From assembly GCF_905404315.1 (NCBI RefSeq), contig NC_066270.1:16448001-16512000 (forward strand): a stretch of DNA of 64,000 nucleotides. Reading direction: 5' to 3'. The stretch comes from Leptidea sinapis. Its lineage: Eukaryota; Arthropoda; Insecta; Lepidoptera; Pieridae. Each line of letters starts with the position of its first letter. Within the stretch, counting starts at the first letter, position 1. Of the stretch, positions 51,801 through 61,375 are shown in pieces. Both the position numbers and the translations under genes were made by a program. The notes beneath the pieces are model-generated. The model was not told the origin of the DNA and ran no database searches. It saw only the letters and a list, made by a program, of their open reading frames with translations.

Positions 51801-52225
51801 CGGTTCCCCAGAATACGAAGGGCAGCCCGTGCGAGAGTGCTCGGGGAAGGATTCTCCGGCTCTAGTAGAGCCGGTACCCCAGGAGGGCTGGGGTAATTTC
51901 TTTTTTAAGACCACTCTCATATTTTGTTTCAGTCTCAGTTTTTGTTGAGGGGTGGGAGAAGGGGATGGAAGAGATGGCCTCCGGTCCTCGACACTAACGT
52001 ATGCGAAACATAGCGGCACTAGGCCGCTACTTCACGCCGGTATTCTGTGCGAGTGTGGTAATCAACCCGGACGAGTCTGGCCCGATTGTGCTGACGTCAT
52101 AAGACGGCAGCGTGACTCTCCCACTTCTAAAAAGCCTTTAGTCGCTTCTTACGACACCCACGAGCCTGGGACTCCCCTATTCTTTTTACGCCCCGGGGAA
52201 AGTACAGGCCGTCTTGAATTTTCAT
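48815..52225 (-). mobile_element. Non-LTR retrotransposon family A, copy 2 (longest copy)
   Basis: Begins with a T run before ATGGAATAGGAGGACAAACG and extends past the endonuclease start into a GC-rich 5' leader ending near 52225. The leader, read on the minus strand, contains GGGTGTCGTAAGAAGCGACT, a word found in many insect LINE leaders. Compared with copy 1 it has small deletions (about 20 bases near 48940; about 10 near 51495) and several frameshifts. Gives the best view of the family's 5' end. Confidence 0.88.
49139..52019 (-). pseudogene. Family A LINE ORF2, copy 2, several frameshifts
   Basis: The endonuclease begins around 51770 with VDFCNIRGTQCNLNAVHHHL and continues CFLTETQISRPSDTSYLSYP, then, after a shift near 51490, IVVLGDFNGHNAEWLG (51411-51034). 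The linker and start of RT lie in 51015-50353. RT pieces are PANYRPIAITSLLSKIMESI (50327-50004), VPQGCVLSPTLFLLHIND and HCYADDNTGDAV (49840-49619), and the tail domain is at 49612-49139. At least five breaks. The long upstream open frame (to 52019, MPLCFAYVSVEDRR) is leader sequence and is unlikely to be a separate protein. Confidence 0.85.
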
Positions 52226-53204
52226 AACTTTACCGGCTAAAAAGCCGTTAATATCTTATACACACTCTGTATTTGATATTTAATTATTGACAATATTCAA
52301 AAAAACAATGGAAGGCTTCTTTGGTTTCCGTCTACATGAGTACCACTGCGACGCCTTTTCTACCTTTCAACAGTATTGTGCTAGCATTATTGTGTTTCGG
52401 TGAAAGGCATCGTAGCTATTGAAAATAACTGGGGTAATGAGACAGAATCTTATGTCTCAAAGTGACGAGCGCGGAATCGTGAGTAGGTACAATACAGCGC
52501 GCGTTGTAATGAGACTGGCATATCACTGTTTCTGGATGGCTAGTCTCGTCACTTTTTCTCAAAAAAAAACAACAAATATAAATAGTTTTTGTTCTTTTTA
52601 TATTTACCACCACTTTGGAAAAGGTCGAGCTTTAATTAGAAGAAGGGGCAAGAAACTCATTGCCACTCTTTTAAATCAACAATTACGGCTTCATTGTCTT
52701 ACAAATCATTTCAAATAATATAATGTAGGGTGATGCAACAAAAATTCTCAAACGTCTAATATTTAATGCCTTACCTACACGAGTGAGTAAAAAAAAGTTA
52801 ATGTAAATTATTAGATACCTATACAAGATAGTACGATGCAGGAGTTATTGAGTACAGTAGATGCATCAATCCACACGGACCGTACAAAAATAACGATATT
52901 TTTCGAGCATTTTATTAGCGATTATAAGAAATATATTTTTTTAATTTTAAAACCTTGAAAGAAGAGTTTCTGGTAACAATATCATCCTGCCACCACAAGT
53001 AGCGCTCGATCACGAGCAAATATAGTAAGATAAGCACTCTTTGATTAGGTTGATTCAATATTTAGTAAGTTATAAAGTAAAAATGTCAGGCAATAAAGAA
53101 GAGATGGATAACTTATTTTCTGTATGTTAAATACTACCGATAGAACAGACAGTCGAATATTGAATAGGGTTAAAATACTTCTATAGTGGCAAGTATAAAG
53201 AGAT
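52226..53204. other. Intergenic with old repeat remains
   Basis: 52385-52565 is a diverged relative of the SINE-like repeat (GGTGAAAGGCATCGTAGCTA, AGTGACGAGCGCGGAATCGT). 52630-52700 has a LINE-tail-like AGAAGAAGGGGCAAGAAACT. The rest is AT-rich. Confidence 0.45.
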
Positions 53205-53520
53205 TCTTTTTTTTAATGAAAAATAAGGGACGAAATGAGCAGGACGGTCAACTAATGGTAATTGATACGCCCTACCCATTACAATGAGGTGCCGCTCAGG
53301 ATTCTTGAAAAACCCATAAATTCTGAGCGGCACTACAATTGCGCTCGTCACCATGAGTCATAAGATATTAAGTCTCATTTGCCCAGTAATTTCACTAGCT
53401 ACGGCGCCCTTCAGACCGAAACACGGTAATGTTTACACATTACTGCTTCACGGCCGATATAGGCGCCGTTGTGTTTCCCATAATCTAGCGTGCTTCCTGT
53501 GCAAAAGAGCCTCCCACTGG
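53205..53520 (-). repeat. SINE-like repeat, copy 3 (inverted)
   Basis: Reverse complement of 46938-47246: begins with the T-rich tail (TTCTTTTTTTTAATGAAAAA), then GATACGCCCTACCCATTACA, GCGCTCGTCACC, CAGTAATTTCACTAGCTACG, and ends GAGCCTCCCACTGG. Confidence 0.86.
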
Positions 53521-53639
53521 TAAATTCTCTATAAGAAATATAATACTTGAAGATTTAAAAACAAAAGCTAATTAATAATAAAATTATAAATTTCTTTTGG
53601 GAAAAAAATCTAAGATGACCTTTACAACAAAAACATGGT

Positions 53640-54170
53640 AAACCACACAATATTTGTGGGAAACTTATGTTTGGTAGATATACAAAGCGTAATGCTAGGT
53701 TACATGTTATCAAAAAACTAACGTTCAGGCCTAGATTAGCTAGATCGAATCTAGGCAGATCCGCCCCCTTGTGTAGAATAGTTGTCACCTACAAGAACTT
53801 GGTTAAAAGAGCTGGCATAGATATTTTTCAGCACTCAGCCCCATTTTTTAAAAAAGTCAAAAAAATTATGAAAGTACTGCAAGATGGTTAGTCATTGTTC
53901 GTAGTTATTGTTTTTTTCTTGTTTATTAAGTAAGACCATAGTTACTTTTTATATCAGCCTTCTGCTTGTGGCTTTAATTTGTTAAATTTTTTCAAAAATT
54001 GTTTTCAAAAGTTTTAGTTTAACAAAGAACGTATATAATTCTATTAAGCATGTCAAGTTAAGTCCTGTTAGTGGAGTGTACAACATCATAAAATAATTTT
54101 TAAATGTATCTATAGATTAAGTTTATTGTATGCACGTTGGCTTCCAAATAAATATATAAAATAAATAAGA
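53640..54170 (+). pseudogene. Probable LINE 3' end (last codons of ORF2 plus 3' UTR)
   Basis: The plus-strand stretch 53667-53891 (RYTKRNARLHVIKKLTFRPR, SNLGRSAPLCRIVVTYKNLV) looks like the C-terminus of a LINE ORF2, where a basic segment precedes a short hydrophobic ending. It is followed by an AT-rich tail closing AAATAAATATATAAAATAAA. No RT core is present, so the assignment is tentative. Confidence 0.4.
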
Positions 54171-54321
54171 TAGTAGTACATCTGGATGTAATTAAAACTC
54201 TACAAAACAATAATTTCATTTACCAATTGATTAACATCATCACAAATTGAGAAAAAACTATTTTGCGCTTACATATTATTTTATTCGTTACTGGGGACGG
54301 TTTTGCGCTATTGTTACATTA
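54171..54321. other. Short intergenic stretch, nothing recognised
   Basis: AT-rich spacer before the inverted-repeat element at 54322. Confidence 0.4.
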
Positions 54322-54904
54322 TTTATCTACACCCATGCTTTAAATCCTCTATTAAAGATTCTGAAACAGTTAGCTTATTGCCAACATTAAAACACCTAAT
54401 GTTCTAATAGCCATTACATCATCCAAATGAGTGCTGTAATGTTGTACTGAATTTTATAACAACACTCCTATGTTTTTTTTTCGATCCCATGCGCAAAGAG
54501 GTTCAACAGACACATTCTTATTGCTCGATGCGTGGTGTCTGTATAAATTTCAAAAAAAGAACATTTTCGTTTACGCGCGTTCCACACTACCAGAACTTCG
54601 CACGCCGTAAAAAAAAGTAGGTTATTCGAATCCCCGCCATTTTTCTTCAATATTTTTATTGTTTTGTTTACAAAAAATGAGCGATTCATTTTAAACGCTG
54701 CAAAAGAACATTATATTCGAGTGAATTTTAACACTATACAAAATGTAAATTACTACTAAAATAAATAATTGTTTCAATACTTAGTTTATATGTATATATA
54801 ATCAGTAATGAATGATATTAGGTCAAGGACTGGTGTTTTGGTGTTAGCAGTAAGCTAACTGTTTCAGAATCTTTTGGAGGATTCATATTCTGGGTGTAGA
54901 TAAA
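54322..54904. mobile_element. Non-autonomous element with about 75-bp terminal inverted repeats
   Basis: TTTATCTACACCCA at 54322 and its inverse at 54891-54904. The pairing continues through AGATTCTGAAACAGTTAGCT to AACACC for about 75 bp per side with few mismatches. The interior has no protein of known family. Target duplication not visible. Confidence 0.78.
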
Positions 54905-54909
54905 GTGTT

Positions 54910-55034
54910 GTATGCAACTGTTGATAATTAGGTATTAAAACACTCATGTGATACTATTATCACACTCGGCTTCGCCTCGTGTGATAAATCCACATTCGTG
55001 TTTTAATACCCCTTATTACACAACAGTTGCATAA
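54910..55034. repeat. Nested hairpin element directly adjoining the previous one
   Basis: Outer arms TATGCAACTGTTG...GGTATTAAAACAC (54911-54943) and GTGTTTTAATACC...CAACAGTTGCATA (54998-55033). The inner near-palindrome TTATCACACTCGGCTTCGCC continues CTCGTGTGATAA (54958-54988). Foldback-type small element. Confidence 0.82.
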
Positions 55035-55852
55035 ATAACTATTTCATAATAATAACAATATAGCCATATCTATTCGAAAACTCTTTTTACACAGTTCGAA
55101 TTATTAGTAATAATAATAATAATAATATAAAACACAAACTTTAAATTTATATAAGTCAATGCATTTCTGTTATAAATGTACATAATTATATATGTATGCA
55201 TGTAATATTAGAACTGTAAAAAAAGTTAATTCTATATTTGAAAATGTATTAATATGTATTCTGTGGAGATCCTAATAAATAAATTAATATTAGTTAGTTA
55301 TGCCCAGACTAGTTTTTAGATATTATGATCATATTGTGTACCATTACCATTCGTCCGGATTAAACCGGATATGTTATTAGACTCTAGTCCGGAATTTGAC
55401 CGGCTCTCTTCCTTGTCCTGATTTTATATTAAATAATATGGAATATATTACAACAACATATTATGAACTTATATCAAATAAGTATTGAATCTTTACGAGA
55501 AAAGAAATTTAAACCAGATAAACTTAAAACACTTACTCTTCAATTTATAATAAATGGTCGAAATGGTCATGAGGTATTCACAAAGCGCGTTCTATTTAGT
55601 TCTGTGGCCATGGTCCCTGAAGCACCACAAGAATATATTTTTAATACCAACTTTGATATATATTGTGTTGAAATATAACAATAAACTAAAAAGATGTAAT
55701 ATTTCCGTTAATTGAGGTCATAATTCATACGGCCTTTGTTATCAATAGTTAATAAACCATTTTCAATGCTATCGTTTAAATAGAGTACGATAACAGCATT
55801 TATGATGATAGTTTACTTTATATGACACGAATCTCTCTTACATTGTTCGCGA
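55035..55852. other. Intergenic, AT-rich
   Basis: ATA/ATT simple repeats near 55108-55125. A 71-codon plus-strand open frame (55463-55678) has no recognised domain and is probably chance or an old TE piece. Confidence 0.45.
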
Positions 55853-56115
55853 CGGAAGTTTGATAAATTCAAATTCTTAGCATTTACAAACGAGGGTTTT
55901 TTTGCTTTACTTTTTAGTTCCTATATTTGTGCTCGGCGTCGTCTTTGTTAGTATTCTATGAGCAGCTGTTGTACACGAATCTGTCTGATAAATTATGTTT
56001 GCTACGAAAGTTTGATGAGCGAAAATTCTTATTATTTTCAAACGGGCGTTTTTGCTATAGTACTTTTTACCCATATCTGTGTTCAGCGTCATGTTTGTTG
56101 GTATTTTATTAGAAT
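55853..56115 (+). repeat. Two diverged direct copies of about 115-150 bp
   Basis: GGAAGTTTGATAAATTCAAA...GCTCGGCGTCGTCTTTGTTA (55858-55960) and GAAAGTTTGATGAGCGAAAA...GTTCAGCGTCATGTTTGTTG (56008-56105) align along their length. Non-coding duplication. Confidence 0.7.
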
Positions 56116-56384
56116 TTTTGAAGAGGTTATTTTTCAAGCATTGTTTTTAGTTGTTATTGCGCTTTTCTTTTTTTACTTACATATAAAGTCCCAATTTCAG
56201 ACGCTATTCATGATTTTGCAAATTTTCCGAAAACTACTTAGTCTGGCCATAAATACTGTTTCAATTAAGTAATAAAAATAAAACAAATATTACATTTGAA
56301 TTTGGAATCTGTCATTTTTATATGATTGTTCATTGAGTTTTCACATTTTGGCGCCAATACATTGTACAATATTTTGCGATATTA
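56116..56384. other. Intergenic, nothing recognised
   Basis: AT-rich, up to the transposase fragment. Confidence 0.4.
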
Positions 56385-56865
56385 AAATGGAGTGGGGTGG
56401 TAAAGAAAACCGAATCGCTGTGATTGCATTACACAAAGTAGGTACCTATGGAGCCAAATGCAATTTTTAAAACTCTCCATACGCTTGGTATTAGTAAAAT
56501 GTTTGCGTACGGAGCTATTAATAGGTACAATGAGACCTCCTCTGTTTGTGAGAGAAAAAAAACTTGCCGTCCACGTAATGTTCGTACGAAAAAGGTGGTC
56601 AAAGCAGTAAAAGAAAGAATTTGAAGAAATCCTGTCAGAAAGCAAAATATTTTATCTCGGGAGATGAAGATCAACCATCAACCATCCCGTATTTTAAAAG
56701 ATGACTTAGGACTTGCAGGCTATATGAGACGTATTGGTCATTTCTTAACTGATAATTTAAAAAAAAATAGGGTGGTGAAATTGAAACAACTACTGAAGCC
56801 GTACGCAAAGGGAGGTCACAGAAAAATTGTGTTCCCGGATGAAAAAAGTTATGCAAAAAAAAACT
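56385..56865 (+). pseudogene. Tc1/mariner-superfamily transposase, N-terminal fragment
   Basis: DNA-binding half of a DDE transposase. Pieces: GGKENRIAVIAL at the start, then KKVVKAVKERI near 56590, MKINHQPSRILKDDLGLAGY, MRRIGHFLTDNLKKNRVVKL and YAKGGHRKIVFPDEKSY (56664-56850). The last corresponds to the KI(L/V)F(T/S)DEK block with the first catalytic aspartate. Two or more frameshifts. It ends where LINE D begins, so the catalytic half was lost or displaced. A different family from the two mariners in the WSD introns. Confidence 0.72.
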
Positions 56866-56869
56866 AAAA

Positions 56870-57640
56870 AACTAAAAGAAGAAGAAAAGAACATAAAAAC
56901 GATTCTGCTGCATTTTTTGTAGAAGAGTTAAATAAATTACGAAATGAAATACAATCATTTTTCCAAGACTTTAGTGCGCAACATAATCAAAATAATAACA
57001 AAATCTGTCAAGAAATGTCGGAAATTAAACAGGAAATTCAAGAAATGGAAAACGCGACGGAAAGTTTAATTACTGAACACCATACAATAAGAAATGAATT
57101 GGAAAATATAAGACTACAAAACTCAACAATGAATGTTAAAATGACTCGACTCGAGAGTGATATTAATTCATACAAAAATGCTGTCAACCCAACTTCGTCA
57201 GTAAACCCGCTGCCGCTTAGTCTTGAAAACATCACCTTAGAACTACATGATCGCTGTATACGGGTATACGTGAATTAAATGATAAAAATTCGCAAAACAG
57301 ACGCAATCATGATATGCAGGAGGTTACCAAAATAATTACGAGTATCTACGACAACTGCCCGAAACCGAAAATAATTCTTCGTTTAGGTAAACATATTCCG
57401 GGTAAAAATCGAAACATAAAGGTATGTTTTGACTCTCAAGAACCTGCGAACTATATATTACGTAACTGCACTTTGACAAAAGATAAAAACATTCGTATTT
57501 TTTGGGCCATCACAGCAAAAATATTTAAAAAATCTGAAAGGTGATCTTGCTCAGCACCAGCAAAGTGGTGAAACAGACTTAAGTATTAAATACTCGAATG
57601 GAATTCTAAAAATTACAAAAAAGATTTCAAAAAACGGCAA
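56870..57640 (+). pseudogene. Family D LINE ORF1 (coiled coil, nucleic-acid-binding)
   Basis: Pieces in frames that change near 56900, 57270 and 57540. A long coiled coil (FVEELNKLRNEIQSFFQDF, EMSEIKQEIQEMENATESLI, RNELENIRLQNSTMNVKM) is followed by KIILRLGKHIPGKNRNIKVC with FDSQEPANYILRN. The latter is the conserved ORF1 region of several insect LINEs, probably binding RNA. No zinc finger seen. A poly-lysine start near 56852 is the likely N-terminus. Confidence 0.68.
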
Positions 57641-57709
57641 TTGATATCGGAACTACCAACAAACGAACCACTAACCTACCAGATTACTCACGATTATGGT
57701 CATGTATTA

Positions 57710-58545
57710 ATGACATCCTTTTCACTTAAATTTTATTATGCAAATATTAGAAGTTTATTAAAGTAAGGTAAAATAGAGGAACTAAAATGCATCATTAAAT
57801 CTTTTAAATATACTATACATTTGATATTACTAACGGAGACCTGGATAAAATCGGAAACTGACGCAAACATATTGCAAATCCCGAATTACTCACATCTTTA
57901 TAACTATAGGACTGATTGCATTGGTGGAGGAATGTCAATATACATACACAATGATTTATCTTACAGACTTACGGAAGAAAACTATGTCGATGGAAATAAT
58001 TTTTTATGGATTTATTTAGAAAAATGCTGTTTAAATATTAGACTTGTTTACAGGCCGCCCTCAACTAACATTGAAAACTTTTTTGAAATTTACTCAATGC
58101 AGCTGGAACAAAAGAAAAGATCAATAGTTTTTGGGGACTTCAACATAAATATTTTAAATAAAGACCGATGCAGTAAGGAATATAAATATATATTACAAGA
58201 GACAGGATATAAAATACTTAATCAAATACATAGCCAATATTGTACTAGAGAAACAACAACATCTAAATCAATCCTGGACCATGATGATTTTCATATAGCC
58301 ATAATAGATTCACCTTTATCTGACCATAAACAAATTTATTGTGAATTTAAAAATTTCAAAAAGGAACCCAAAAAGAAAATAAAATATGAAGCAATAAATT
58401 ATGATAGCCTCTACAAGGATATGGCTGAAAATAATCTTCAGATGATAGATCACGACTACAATCAATTAGACTGTTTCATTAAGAGAAATATAGAGAATCA
58501 TAAAGCTATTAAGTTCAAAGAACAAAATTTACCTCAAATTTACCT
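57710..58545 (+). pseudogene. Family D LINE endonuclease
   Basis: Likely start ATG at 57710 (MTSFSLKFYYANIRSLLK) followed by TAA at 57764, then open to 58545. Blocks: HLILLTETWIKSETDANILQ, GGGMSIYIHND, RLVYRPPSTNIENF, SIVFGDFNINIL and SPLSDHKQIYCEF. The catalytic glutamate, the GDFN asparagine and the SDH histidine are present. One nonsense codon is the only visible damage. The frame ends at the LINE A junction. Confidence 0.82.
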
Positions 58546-59699
58546 TTGCAAAGCATAGTCTCGATTTCAGACACAAGTTTGTTACGGTTCTCGTCGACGC
58601 TATCCCGGGACATGTTGGCACGGGCGGTGTAGGAAGCATACCCTGTGCTGTCGTCTGCATAGCAATGAATATTGCTGATTTGCAGCATATCATTGATATG
58701 CAGAAGAAACAGCGTAGGGGATAGCACGCAGCCTTGCGGGACACCAGCGTTTATGGGTTTTAAGTCGGAGCATGCACCGTTGATAACAACCTTGATGCTC
58801 CGATCAGCAAAAAAGCTAGTGACCCAATTGCACAACTTCTCGGGAAGCCCATAGGATAGCAGTTTTGCTATAAGCGCTTTATGCCACACCCGATCGAAGG
58901 CCTTCGCTATGTCCAAACTCACCGCCAACGCCTCTCCCTTCGACTCAACCGCTTGCGCCCATTTATGGGTGAGGTATGCAAGAAGATCACCAGCTGAGCG
59001 ACCCTGACGGAAACCGTACTGGCAGTCGCTGATCAGCTGGTGCCCCTCTAGGTATCCCAAGAGCTGGCGGTTGATGATCGACTCCATTACTTTGGAGAAA
59101 ATGGAGGTAATGGCAATGGCCGCCCCATTGCCATTACCTCCATTTTCTTTCTAGTTGGACGGATCTGAGCGTACACCTTTCTTAGGGATCGGGTGCACTA
59201 AAGCCGCCTTCCATAATTTCGGGACTACGCCTGATGAGTAGGAGAGCCGGAAAAGACGGGTAAGGACCGGCGCCAGTTCCGGAGCACATGTCCGCAGCAC
59301 TATCGGGGGAATGCCATTGGGCCCGCTCGATTTGTGAATGTCCAAGGTGAGAAGCGCCTTAAGCACGGCACTATGCCGGATTTTTACCTCCGGCATATAT
59401 GAATCGCACCGCGGAATATGCGGTGGTGGTGCACCTTGGTCAACCAGAATCGAGTTGGACGCGAAAAGGGAGCCCAGGAGATCAGCTTTCTCTTTCGCGT
59501 CATGGGCCTGCGAGTCATCATCCCTGTGCAGTGGCGGAATGGCTGGCTGGCAGAAGTTTCCTTGGACAGCCTTAGCGAGCGACCAGAACGCACGAGTACC
59601 CGAGGGAAGGCGTGCAAGTCTCTCGCCAATTCTGCCAATGTGCTTCGACTTCGCATCAGCAATAACTGTTTTGAAGGACCTGGAGGCATGATTGAAGTT
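58546..59699 (-). mobile_element. Internal piece of a family A-related LINE, without either end
   Basis: Minus-strand RT sequence: VRTCAPELAPVLTRLFRLS, MESIINRQLLGYLEGHQLI, SLDIAKAFDRVWHKALIAKL, AGVPQGCVLSPTLFLLHIND and HCYADDSTGYAS. It is clearly family A but more diverged than copies 1-3. It starts after the endonuclease and stops soon after YADD, with no poly(A) end and no tail domain, so it did not arrive by ordinary LINE insertion as seen. Confidence 0.85.
59096..59148. repeat. Perfect 24-bp inverted repeat with 5-bp spacer inside the LINE A piece
   Basis: Arms 59096-59119 (AGAAAATGGAGGTAATGGCA...) and 59125-59148, spacer CCGCC. The other LINE A copies have only the left arm at this place (near 21470 and 50200), followed directly by GGCCTGTAGTT or GGTCTGTAGTT. 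The right arm is therefore an inserted inverted copy. Confidence 0.95.
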
Positions 59700-60924
59700 A
59701 TTAGTTATTAATAATTATCTAACAGAAATAAATTTTCTTTTTAAATGCCAGTATGGCTTTCGTGCCAAATCAAATACTCTTTCGGCAGCAATTGATCTTA
59801 TTACCAAAATAAAAACTACTATTGACCAGAAAAAGATAGCTGTAGGTATATTTATTGATTTAAAAAAGGCTTTTGACACTGTTTCACACAGTATCTTGCT
59901 AAATAAGTTAAAAAGTATCGGTATATCTGGATTAGCTTTTAAAATTCTTGAGTGTTACCTAACAAATAGACAACAAATAGTAAAAATTGAAAATTTTAAA
60001 AGCAAACCATGTGACATTGTTTGTGGTATACCTCAAGGGTCCATCCTAAGCCCTTTATTATTTTTGATCTACATAAATGATATTGGAAACCTGGGATTGA
60101 CCGGAGAGGTATCCTTATATGCTGATGACACATGCTTATTTTATTTTGGAGATTCAATCCATTAAATCATGTCTAACGGACAAGCGGATTTAGATACACT
60201 AAATGAATGGCTACAGTACAATTTACTTACTATAAATGTTGCTAAAACCTCTTATATGCTTTTTACTGCAAAAAACAAAAAAGTTGCAAAATTTGTTCCC
60301 TTAATTATAAATAACCAAGAATTGAAACAGTCAGAAGCAGAAAAATATCTTGGGCTTGTACTGGATTCTAAATTAACATGGCGAGCTCATTTAGATTATC
60401 TACAGTCAAAACTTACATCATTGACTGGAGCTTTGCGTAAATCTGCACGATGTATACCACATAAAGTCCGTAATATAATTTATAACTCATTAGCCAAACC
60501 TTTGCTGGAATACTTAATAGAGATTTGGGGATATAAAACTAATTTAAAAGAACTTCAAATATCTCAAAACAAACTATTAAAAGTTTTGTTCCAACTCGAT
60601 TATCACTTCCCGACAAGAGAACTATATAAGAAAACTGATCAACTATCAATAAGTCAGTTATACAAATACAAAGTATGCATACTAGTTAGGAAAATACTCT
60701 TAAATTCCGTACATACCCAAATCACTCTTAAGACAAAATCACATAAACATGGTACCCGAAACAAACATAAACTACAACTAACTAAAGCTAGGACAAATTA
60801 TGGTACGAAAACTATACAGTTTGAGGGAGCCCTACTATATAATGACTTGCCGAAAGATATATTTGAGGAAAAATCTTTTCCTAAATTTAAAGCTAAATTA
60901 AAAAAGCACTGTCAATCACAATAG
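59700..60924 (+). pseudogene. Family D LINE reverse transcriptase
   Basis: 59692-60165 carries FKCQYGFRAKSNTLSAAIDL, AVGIFIDLKKAFDTVSHSIL, CGIPQGSILSPLLFLIYIND and SLYADDTCLFYFG. A TAA at 60163 and a one-base shift lead into 60169-60924 with LNEWLQYNLLTINVAKTSYM, AEKYLGLVLDSKLTWRAHLD and ISQNKLLKVLFQLDYHFPT, then the stop. The YADD site is intact and only one break is seen inside the domain. Upstream RT blocks are missing because of the LINE A replacement. Confidence 0.84.
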
Positions 60925-60990
60925 ATAGATTGTTACCTAAGAACGTAGCGTGTTTTTAATTTATTATTGTTTAACTTTAAAGTCACCGTA

Positions 60991-61285
60991 ACTATAAACT
61001 ATAACTATAACTCTTTAAACCTAACGCGGGCAGTGCACAGGTTGAGTTTCCACGTAATACATCTCACGTAATGCACTCGCATTCACTAAAAGTCTCGAAA
61101 CCCGTTGTCGATTGGTCAAGCCTGCGCAAAGATCGCGGTGCGCATGCGCCGGCTTGCCGCGGCGACACACCACAGCTGTCAACTCAGTCTGTACATCACG
61201 CGCGCTGACAGTCGCGTAACGAGGCTACATGTGCTCTCGGGCGCGCGAAAGTACGAAACTTAACTAACCACCACATACAAGGTGG
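60991..61285 (+). promoter_or_regulatory. GC-rich, promoter-like segment
   Basis: An island of high G+C in AT-rich surroundings. It has ATTGGTC (inverted CCAAT) at 61111, the palindromic TGCGCATGCGCC at 61139-61150 (matches the NRF-1/erect-wing site except for one end base), GCCGCGGCG, and several CpGs. No coding frame. It could be the promoter or 5' leader of a host gene lying right of the window and cut off by LINE E, or the GC-rich leader of an unknown TE. Confidence 0.35.
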
Positions 61286-61375
61286 GCCAAAAGAAATCAC
61301 CCTATTGGAAGATGCTCTCATTTTTGCAAATGGCCGCCAATGTCAAATCTGTTTTGACATTTATGGACTAGACAG
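61286..61375. repeat. Possible truncated DNA-transposon end
   Basis: AAGGTGGGCCAAAAGAAATC with ACCCTATTGG resembles mariner-type terminal repeats (GGTGGGCCAAAA...). No partner end is seen within the window. Confidence 0.3.

Larger units (their letters stand above)
56870..60990 (+). mobile_element. Non-LTR retrotransposon family D, interrupted
   Basis: Plus-oriented LINE: ORF1 56870-57640, ORF2 endonuclease 57710-58545 and RT 59700-60924, with a 3' tail of CTATAA-type repeats near 60980-61010. Between endonuclease and RT lies 58546-59699, an inverted internal piece of LINE A. The segment normally linking endonuclease and RT is missing. Very AT-rich codon use compared with LINE A. Confidence 0.83.

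Noticed and set aside
51486..52019. Separate ORF1 protein for LINE A
   Set aside because: The frame mixes GC-rich leader sequence with the endonuclease start; no gag-like domain, zinc knuckle or coiled coil is present.
55463..55678. 71-codon plus-strand gene
   Set aside because: No recognised motif, no splice context, AT-rich composition like its surroundings.
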